Below, piece after piece: positions 8,341 to 13,225 of a stretch of DNA of 13,225 nt. Every line of letters starts with the position of its first letter. The stretch's first letter is position 1. Location of the stretch: positions 1-13,225 of the forward strand of contig CAINWC010000086.1 of NCBI GenBank assembly GCA_903854305.1. The letters run 5' to 3'. The translations under genes and the position numbers were made by a program. This DNA is from an uncultured Pseudomonadota bacterium. Its GTDB lineage: Bacteria > Pseudomonadota > Gammaproteobacteria > Burkholderiales > Methylophilaceae. The notes beneath the pieces were generated by a model, which made no database searches, was not told where the DNA came from, and saw nothing but the letters and a program-made list of their open reading frames with translations.

Positions 8341-8350
8341 ATAGGTTAAA

Positions 8351-8380
8351 ATTATACTTAAATACTGATGCATATATACT
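8351..8380. promoter_or_regulatory. Candidate divergent promoters for the permease-hda unit and purM
   Basis: On the minus strand TATAAT (complement of 8351-8356) lies only 10 bases before the permease ATG, so a transcript from it would have almost no leader. On the plus strand TATACT at 8375-8380 is a possible -10 box for purM, leaving a leader of about 50 bases; a second TATACT occurs at 8353-8358. No good -35 box is visible at the right distance for either, so these are tentative. Confidence 0.35.
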
Positions 8381-8437
8381 AGGTAACGTCCTAAAAGCAT
8401 ACCAAAACCTTTAATTTATTACTAAGCGAGAGCCATT

Positions 8438-9487
8438 TTGACTACATCTTCTACCAATACAACATCAATTAGCTATCGTGACGCTGGCGTAGATATGGAA
8501 GCTGGCGATGCACTGGTTGAGCAAATTAAACCTTATGCAAAACGCACCATGCGCCCAGAAGTGTTGGCGGGCATCGGCGGTTTTGGCTCATTGTTTGAAA
8601 TGCCTAAAAAATTCAAAAATCCAGTGTTGGTTTCTGGCACAGATGGCGTAGGTACTAAGCTTAAATTAGCGTTTGAGTTGAATAAGCACGATACCGTGGG
8701 CATCGATTTAGTCGCCATGAGCGTGAACGATATTTTAGTGCAAGGCGCTGAACCGTTGTTTTTCTTAGATTACTTTGCGTGCGGCAAGTTAGAAGTTGGC
8801 ACCGCAGCACAGGTGATTAAAGGCATTGCGGAAGGTTGCGAACAATCTGGCTGTGCGCTAGTGGGTGGTGAAACAGCAGAAATGCCAGGCATGTATCCAG
8901 CGGGTGAGTACGATTTGGCTGGTTTTGCGGTAGGTTGCGTCGATAAAGAAAGTATTATCAATGGCACTACTATCGCTGCGGGCGATGTAGTTTTGGGTTT
9001 GGCTTCTAGCGGCGCGCATTCAAACGGTTATTCACTGATTCGTAAGTTGATTGCAAAATCAGGCATTGATTTTGAGTCGGATTTTCATGGCAAACCATTC
9101 AAAGATGTAGTGATGGCGCCTACCCGTATTTATGTAAAACCTTTGCTACAGTTAATCGCGGCCTTACCAGTTAAAGGTATGGCGCACATTACCGGTGGCG
9201 GCATTACCGAGAACGTTCCACGGGTATTGCCAGCAGGTTTAACCGCAGAAATTAAAAAAGGCAGCTGGACAATGCCGCCTTTGTTTACCTGGTTGCAAGC
9301 GCAAGGTAATGTGACAGATATTGAAATGTATAAAACATTTAACTGCGGCATTGGTATGGTGGTGATTGTGGCAAAGGAACAAGCCGCTGCAGCGAAAAAA
9401 TTGTTACAAGATGCCGGTGAAAGCGTATTTGAAATTGGTGCGATACGCGCACAGCAAGCAGATGAGGCGCCAACAATTGTTGTTTAG
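8438..9487 (+). CDS. purM: Phosphoribosylformylglycinamidine cyclo-ligase (AIR synthetase) PurM
   Basis: PurM makes aminoimidazole ribonucleotide from FGAM with ATP, the fifth step of de novo purine synthesis, in the cytoplasm. The 349 residues align with E. coli PurM (345) from end to end. Key blocks are present: 'SYRDAGVD' at the N-terminus, [10 protein letters not shown] (65-74), the glycine-rich [11 protein letters not shown] (143-153) and [12 protein letters not shown] (251-262). The first in-frame ATG lies at codon 20, inside the conserved AGVDM region, too late to be the start. TTG at 8438 gives [19 protein letters not shown], which matches the family's N-terminus. A weak GAG lies about 7 bases before it. 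An ATT directly before the TTG is a less likely alternative. The gene is divergent from the permease; a strong hairpin follows its stop codon. Confidence 0.96.
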   Translation: MTTSSTNTTSISYRDAGVDMEAGDALVEQIKPYAKRTMRPEVLAGIGGFGSLFEMPKKFKNPVLVSGTDGVGTKLKLAFELNKHDTVGIDLVAMSVNDILVQGAEPLFFLDYFACGKLEVGTAAQVIKGIAEGCEQSGCALVGGETAEMPGMYPAGEYDLAGFAVGCVDKESIINGTTIAAGDVVLGLASSGAHSNGYSLIRKLIAKSGIDFESDFHGKPFKDVVMAPTRIYVKPLLQLIAALPVKGMAHITGGGITENVPRVLPAGLTAEIKKGSWTMPPLFTWLQAQGNVTDIEMYKTFNCGIGMVVIVAKEQAAAAKKLLQDAGESVFEIGAIRAQQADEAPTIVV

Positions 9488-9510
9488 GCATCGCGGCTGT
9501 TAGCCTTTAA

Positions 9511-9546
9511 TTTAGCGACAAATAAATAATTTTATTTGTCGCTAAA
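9511..9546. repeat. Perfect 16-bp inverted repeat downstream of purM
   Basis: The arms TTTAGCGACAAATAAA (9511-9526) and TTTATTTGTCGCTAAA (9531-9546) are exactly complementary and flank a 4-base TAAT loop. It lies 23 bp after the purM stop codon and 50 bp before the next start. An RNA copy would form a long hairpin that could end the purM transcript or protect its 3' end. There is no U-tract after it on the plus strand (AAGTAAATC follows), so it is not a classic intrinsic terminator. A palindromic protein-binding site is the alternative. Confidence 0.7.
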
Positions 9547-9596
9547 AAGTAAATCTCATGCGTTGAGTACTGGTGTGTTTTTATTGAGGAGTTTTT

Positions 9597-10322
9597 GTGC
9601 CACGTCACATCAGAATTTTAAGTATTATATTTTGTTTTTTATCTGCATCAGTAGTTGCGGCGCCACAGCTTCCACCGAAGCGTATCCAAGCTACTTACGA
9701 GGTCACTAAAGACGGTATGCCGTTTGCCAAGGTGCATGAGCAGTTTGTGATCACAGGCAATAGCTATAAAGTTGAGAGCATTACCAAAGGCATTGGTATT
9801 TACGCGCTGTTTGGTGAGCGTAAACTAACTAGTGTTGGAGAGCTGACCAATCAAGGCTTAAAGCCAACGCATTTTGAATTACAGCAAGGCGATAATCCGA
9901 AAAAAGCGCTGTTGGCCGATTTTGATTGGTCAAAAAATGCTTTGCACATGCTGGTAAAAGGCACGCCAAAAGATGCAGAGCTAGCGCCAGGCACGCAAGA
10001 CTTGGCGAGTTATGCGTATCAGTTTATGTTTTTGCCCGCACCGCTGAAAAACGACATTACGGTGACGCTGACTACCGGTAAAAAACTGAATCAGTATGTG
10101 TATAAGGTTAATGCCGAGCAAGAAGTGCTGGATATTGCTGGCACACAATATAAAACGCTACATTTGCTTCCGCCAGCTCCTTTAGATGCAAGCAAGTCGC
10201 CAACTGAGACTAAAGAGCTTTGGCTGGCTGCGGAGCATCGCTATGTGCCTGTGCGCATTATGATGATTGATGAAAATGGGCAAAAACTAGAGCAAACGTT
10301 AACCGAGCTGCATGTGGAATAA
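9597..10322 (+). CDS. DUF3108 domain periplasmic protein
   Basis: This 241-residue protein has a Sec signal peptide (basic PRHIR, hydrophobic residues 7-20, likely cleavage near Ala21/Ala22) followed by a DUF3108 domain, which occurs in exported proteins of proteobacteria. The mature part is beta-rich, with 'IQATYEVTKDG', 'GIYALFGERK', the family signature TQDLASYAYQFMF (133-145) and 'ELWLAAEHRYVPVRI' near the end. Function is unknown; an envelope role is inferred from export. The start is GTG at 9597, supported by a strong GAGGAG six bases upstream; no ATG occurs earlier in the frame. Its stop codon overlaps the start of the next gene by 11 bp, so the two are translationally coupled. It is clearly paralogous to that next gene's C-terminal half. 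Confidence 0.88.
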   Translation: MPRHIRILSIIFCFLSASVVAAPQLPPKRIQATYEVTKDGMPFAKVHEQFVITGNSYKVESITKGIGIYALFGERKLTSVGELTNQGLKPTHFELQQGDNPKKALLADFDWSKNALHMLVKGTPKDAELAPGTQDLASYAYQFMFLPAPLKNDITVTLTTGKKLNQYVYKVNAEQEVLDIAGTQYKTLHLLPPAPLDASKSPTETKELWLAAEHRYVPVRIMMIDENGQKLEQTLTELHVE

Positions 10323-11460
10323 TCTTAGTTTGATGCGTTGGCAATCTATTTGGGAAAATGTCAGTTATCGACATCTTGCCGTTGCGATTGTTTTGTCGTT
10401 ATTACTACATTTATTTTTAATCGGTCAGTTTTATGCTGATTTAGCCGGCACTCAAGATGCGCGCAGTGTCATTGAGGCCAGATTAGTCTTGCCGCAGCCA
10501 GTGTTGCCAAAAGAGATGCCAGTTAAATCTGTTGCCAAAGAGGCCGTTAAAGCAAAGAAAATATTACCCAATAAAGTTTCTGTTAAAAAAATATCACCCG
10601 TAGCAGAAGCACCAGTTCTAGCAGAGCCCACACCAATTGATGCACCATCACTCATTAATACAGCGTCAGTGAGTGAGTCAGTTGTGCCAAAAATCACAGA
10701 TGAGACCTCGCCTCAAGTGAGCCAGTCAGATGAAAATAAGCTTGAAGGCGCTGAGTTAATCGTTAACTCAAATGCATATCGCTATGTTGATACTGAATTT
10801 GATGTGCGTACGAATCTTGATGCTAAAGTGGATAGCAGCGCGGCGGGTAAGGCAAAGATTGTGTATCAATTATTACCAGATGGTGCGCATTACCAGTTAA
10901 AGAGTTTAATAGAAGCTAAAGGTTTAGCGGCGTTGTTAATTCCTGATTTATTGCAAACCAGTGAGGGTTCATTAAACCATGCAGGTTTGCAACCAAGACA
11001 TTATTTATATCAATTCGGCAATAAAAAAAATAAAACATTTAGCGCTGATTTTAACTGGGAACAAAAACAGCTGGATTTACATAGCGCGAATGGCGATCAA
11101 ACCCTTGTGCTAGCTGAAGGTACCCAAGATTTATTAAGTTTTATGTATCAGTTTATGTTTGTAGCACCTTTGCAAACGATGCAAATAAGCATTACCAATG
11201 GTAAAAAAATAGGCATTTATGACTATAGTTTTGCCGGCGAAGAGCTGATTGCGACTAAAATGGGCAATATCAACACCATTCACCTCGTACGGATGGTGGC
11301 AGAAGGCGAAAAGAAAACAGAATTGTGGTTAGCCTTAGATTATCAGTACGTACCTGTTAAAATACGGGAAACGGAAAAACAAGGTAAAGTTTACGAGCTG
11401 CTAGTGACCCGCTTGAAAACCGAAATGCCCGCACCCGAACTAAAGCCAGCTACACCATAA
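10312..11460 (+). CDS. Membrane-anchored DUF3108 protein with TonB-like N-terminus
   Basis: This 382-residue protein has a cytoplasmic N-terminus of about 20 residues, one transmembrane helix (about 21-42, 'HLAVAIVLSLLLHLFLIGQF'), and a Pro/Lys/Ala-rich linker (about 58-135) that would sit in the periplasm. A DUF3108-type domain follows (about 150-370), with the signature TQDLLSFMYQFMF (271-283) and 'ELWLALDYQYVPVKI'. The anchor plus linker resembles the architecture of TonB or TolA, but the C-terminal domain is not TonB. The linker length would let the domain reach across part of the periplasm; this is inference. ATG at 10312 overlaps the end of the upstream paralogue by 11 bp, with a weak GAG before it. 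A second ATG at codon 8 has no ribosome site. Together with the upstream gene it forms a tandem duplicate pair. Confidence 0.85.
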   Translation: MWNNLSLMRWQSIWENVSYRHLAVAIVLSLLLHLFLIGQFYADLAGTQDARSVIEARLVLPQPVLPKEMPVKSVAKEAVKAKKILPNKVSVKKISPVAEAPVLAEPTPIDAPSLINTASVSESVVPKITDETSPQVSQSDENKLEGAELIVNSNAYRYVDTEFDVRTNLDAKVDSSAAGKAKIVYQLLPDGAHYQLKSLIEAKGLAALLIPDLLQTSEGSLNHAGLQPRHYLYQFGNKKNKTFSADFNWEQKQLDLHSANGDQTLVLAEGTQDLLSFMYQFMFVAPLQTMQISITNGKKIGIYDYSFAGEELIATKMGNINTIHLVRMVAEGEKKTELWLALDYQYVPVKIRETEKQGKVYELLVTRLKTEMPAPELKPATP

Positions 11461-11515
11461 ATCAGTATCAGAGCCGTTTAAAATGGGCTCATGAAATTAT
11501 TATAAAGAGAATCAA

Positions 11516-13132
11516 ATGACGCCTAATCTAATCCGGCAAGCCGCAGTAATGTTATCTAATCTGCTTGAATTTAACAGTCCTGCTGATGTGAAATTGAGCG
11601 AGTTTTTTCGCAACAATCGTGATTTAGGCACCAAAGAACGCGCGTTTGTAGCAGAAAGTGTTTATGGCGTATTGCGTCGTTTACGTTTTTTAAGCGCAGT
11701 TACCGCAAACGATGATAACGATCCTGATGATGCACGTAAGTTAGTGCTCGCTTGGATGTTGCGCATACAAGGCATGAGCATACAAAAAATCGAACCGATG
11801 TTAACCGAGCAGCAAATAGAATGGGCACACACCATTAAAGCGAAGTCGACAGAAAATTTGCCCTTAGCCGTGCAAGCCGATGTGCGCGATTGGTTGTGGG
11901 ATAAGCTGGCAGCGCAATATGGCGAAAAAGAAGCGCTGACCATTGCTCGCAGTATGCATGAATCTGCCTCGCTAGATTTGCGCGTGAATACCATTAAAGC
12001 CACGCGCGATGAAGTCATGGCTAAGTTTATTGCCGAAAATACTACTGGCGAGGCTAATATTGCCAATACGCCTTATTCACCCATTGGTTTGCGCATGCCA
12101 TTGCGTTTGAATATTGGCCGCCATGTGTTATTTACTGAAGGCCAAATTGAAGTGCAAGATGAAGGTAGTCAAATATTGGCGCATTTAGTGGCTCCTAAAC
12201 GCGGCATGATGATTGCAGATTTTTGTGCAGGTGCCGGCGGAAAAACACTGGCAATGGGTGCGTTAATGCGTAACACAGGCCGTTTGTATGCGTTTGACGT
12301 GTCAGAAAAACGCTTGCATAGTTTAGGTCAACGTTTAAAACGTTCTGGTTTAAGTAATCTGAATGCGCAAAGCATCAGCAGTGAAAATGACCCAAAACTT
12401 AAACGTTTAAATGGTAAGTTTGATCGCGTATTGGTTGATGCACCGTGTACTGGTTTAGGTACTTTACGTCGTAATCCAGATCTTAAATGGCGCCAAACGC
12501 CACAAGACCTGGCTGAACTCACAGAAAAACAAGCGAGAATTTTAGCACGTGCGGCTAAGCTGACTAAGGCTGGTGGCCGTTTGATCTACTCAACCTGTAG
12601 TTTGTTAAGTGATGAAAACGAACAGATTGCAGAAAACTTTTTGGCCACACATCCAGATTATCAATTGCTGAATGCCGCTGAAATCTTAAGCCAACAACAA
12701 ATCAATTTAGATACAGGTAAATATTTAAAATTACTGCCGCATTTACATCATACCGATGGCTTCTTTGCTGCGGTGTTTGAAAAAATAGATACTGCTGCGC
12801 CAACTAAAAAAACCTTGCCAGCAGTGGTCGCTGAACAGCTAGCACCCGTTGAAGAAGTTGCGCTTCCAGCAGAGGAGCCTAAAGCTAAAAAGGCTGCGAC
12901 AGTAAAAAAAGCCGCCGTACCGAAGAAAGCTAAAGCCGCTACAGAGGGTGATGCCGCAGTTGAGGTTGAGCAAGTAGCAGAAAAGTCAGTAAAAGCAAAA
13001 GCTTTGGCAAAGCCTAGAGTTGCCAAAGTCATTAAAGAAAAGGTTGTTAAAGAGGCTGGTGTTAAGGAAAAGCCCGTTAAGGAAAAAGAGGCTAAACCAA
13101 AAGTAGTAAAAACAAAAATAGCCAAAGCGTAA
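11516..13132 (+). CDS. RsmB/NOP-family RNA (cytosine-C5) methyltransferase with basic C-terminal tail
   Basis: This enzyme transfers a methyl group from S-adenosylmethionine to C5 of cytosine in RNA, probably rRNA. A helical N-terminal region (about 1-150) suggests the RsmB-type RNA-binding part, followed by the Rossmann methyltransferase domain (about 205-423). Visible motifs are the SAM loop 'ADFCAGAGGKT' (234-244), DAPCTGLG (308-315) with Cys311, and YSTCS (358-362) with Cys361, the family's catalytic cysteine. The domain ends with 'DGFFAAVFEK' near 414-423. Residues 424-538 form a Lys/Ala/Val/Glu-rich, low-complexity tail beyond the usual family length (E. coli RsmB is 429). The start is ATG at 11516 behind AAAGAGA. 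True RsmB usually sits elsewhere, so I call this a family member and do not assign position C967. It lies 55 bp after the DUF3108 pair. Confidence 0.9.
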   Translation: MTPNLIRQAAVMLSNLLEFNSPADVKLSEFFRNNRDLGTKERAFVAESVYGVLRRLRFLSAVTANDDNDPDDARKLVLAWMLRIQGMSIQKIEPMLTEQQIEWAHTIKAKSTENLPLAVQADVRDWLWDKLAAQYGEKEALTIARSMHESASLDLRVNTIKATRDEVMAKFIAENTTGEANIANTPYSPIGLRMPLRLNIGRHVLFTEGQIEVQDEGSQILAHLVAPKRGMMIADFCAGAGGKTLAMGALMRNTGRLYAFDVSEKRLHSLGQRLKRSGLSNLNAQSISSENDPKLKRLNGKFDRVLVDAPCTGLGTLRRNPDLKWRQTPQDLAELTEKQARILARAAKLTKAGGRLIYSTCSLLSDENEQIAENFLATHPDYQLLNAAEILSQQQINLDTGKYLKLLPHLHHTDGFFAAVFEKIDTAAPTKKTLPAVVAEQLAPVEEVALPAEEPKAKKAATVKKAAVPKKAKAATEGDAAVEVEQVAEKSVKAKALAKPRVAKVIKEKVVKEAGVKEKPVKEKEAKPKVVKTKIAKA

Positions 13133-13160
13133 TTTACTGATGAAACTCCCTAGCCTCAGA

Positions 13161-13225
13161 GGGTGTACCGAATTTTGTGTAAATAGCGGTTAATCACTGC
13201 TGAGGCATCCTCTCCTCAAACTGAA
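13161..13225. mobile_element. Possible terminus of an IS256-type insertion sequence (partial)
   Basis: The end of the window begins GGGTGTACCGAATTTTGTGT (13161-13180), which resembles the terminal inverted repeats of IS256/Mutator-group elements, typically a G-rich start followed by a TTTGTGTAAA-like run. The rest of the element would lie beyond 13225. No transposase or second repeat is visible, so the call is from pattern memory alone. An alternative is simple intergenic DNA; a 7-bp inverted pair GCCTCAG/CTGAGGC (13153-13159, 13200-13206) is also present. Confidence 0.35.

Noticed and set aside
8341..8400. 20-residue N-terminal extension of the AI-2E permease
   Set aside because: The extra residues do not resemble the family, and the region contains a good -10 box for the gene itself.
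11471..11490. GAGCC/GGCTC inverted pair before the methyltransferase gene as a terminator
   Set aside because: The stem is only 5 bp with a 10-base loop and no U-tract; it is within what chance gives.
12748..13125. Long antisense frame opposite the methyltransferase tail
   Set aside because: It is the Ser/Thr/Ala/Phe-rich mirror of a Lys/Ala-rich coding tail, an expected composition artefact without a ribosome site or family resemblance.

Overview
This window looks like the chromosome of a low-to-moderate GC betaproteobacterium, most likely from the Methylophilaceae (Methylotenera/Methylophilus-like). The case rests on protein resemblance and on gene order: purM is divergent from an AI-2E/PerM-family gene with hda just behind it, and purM is followed by DUF3108-family envelope proteins and an RsmB/NOP-type RNA methyltransferase. 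No database search was run, so the taxonomy is an inference.

Layout. (1) 1-1984, accessory-looking left part, all on the minus strand: a small exported protein running off the left edge (1-294); a metal-dependent, DUF6765/zinc-phospholipase-C-like protein gene broken by at least one frameshift (402-1689); and a short two-helix DUF2892-type membrane protein (1793-1984). (2) 2099-5096: a COG2509-type FAD-dependent oxidoreductase (minus) divergent from the Na+/H+ antiporter nhaA (plus), with a 193-bp spacer that holds a dyad and a short direct repeat. (3) 5102-8340: a hairpin at the convergent nhaA/CorC junction, then three minus-strand genes: an HlyC/CorC (DUF21-CBS-CBS) membrane protein, hda (regulatory inactivation of DnaA) and a PerM/AI-2E permease. 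(4) 8438-13132, plus strand: purM with a TTG start, a perfect 16-bp inverted repeat, two paralogous DUF3108 envelope proteins that overlap by 11 bp, and an RsmB/NOP-family methyltransferase with a long Lys/Ala-rich tail. (5) The last ~65 bp resemble the terminus of an IS256-type insertion sequence that would continue beyond the window.

Most of the window is ordinary housekeeping DNA: purine synthesis, replication control, ion homeostasis, RNA modification. The most unusual parts are the frameshifted DUF6765-like gene beside a small secreted protein (possibly a decayed effector/partner pair), the tandem DUF3108 pair in which one copy has gained a TonB-like anchor and linker, the basic tail on the methyltransferase, and the perfect palindrome behind purM. 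I see no CRISPR array, tRNA, rRNA or complete mobile element, and no gene-free stretch exceeds 300 bp.
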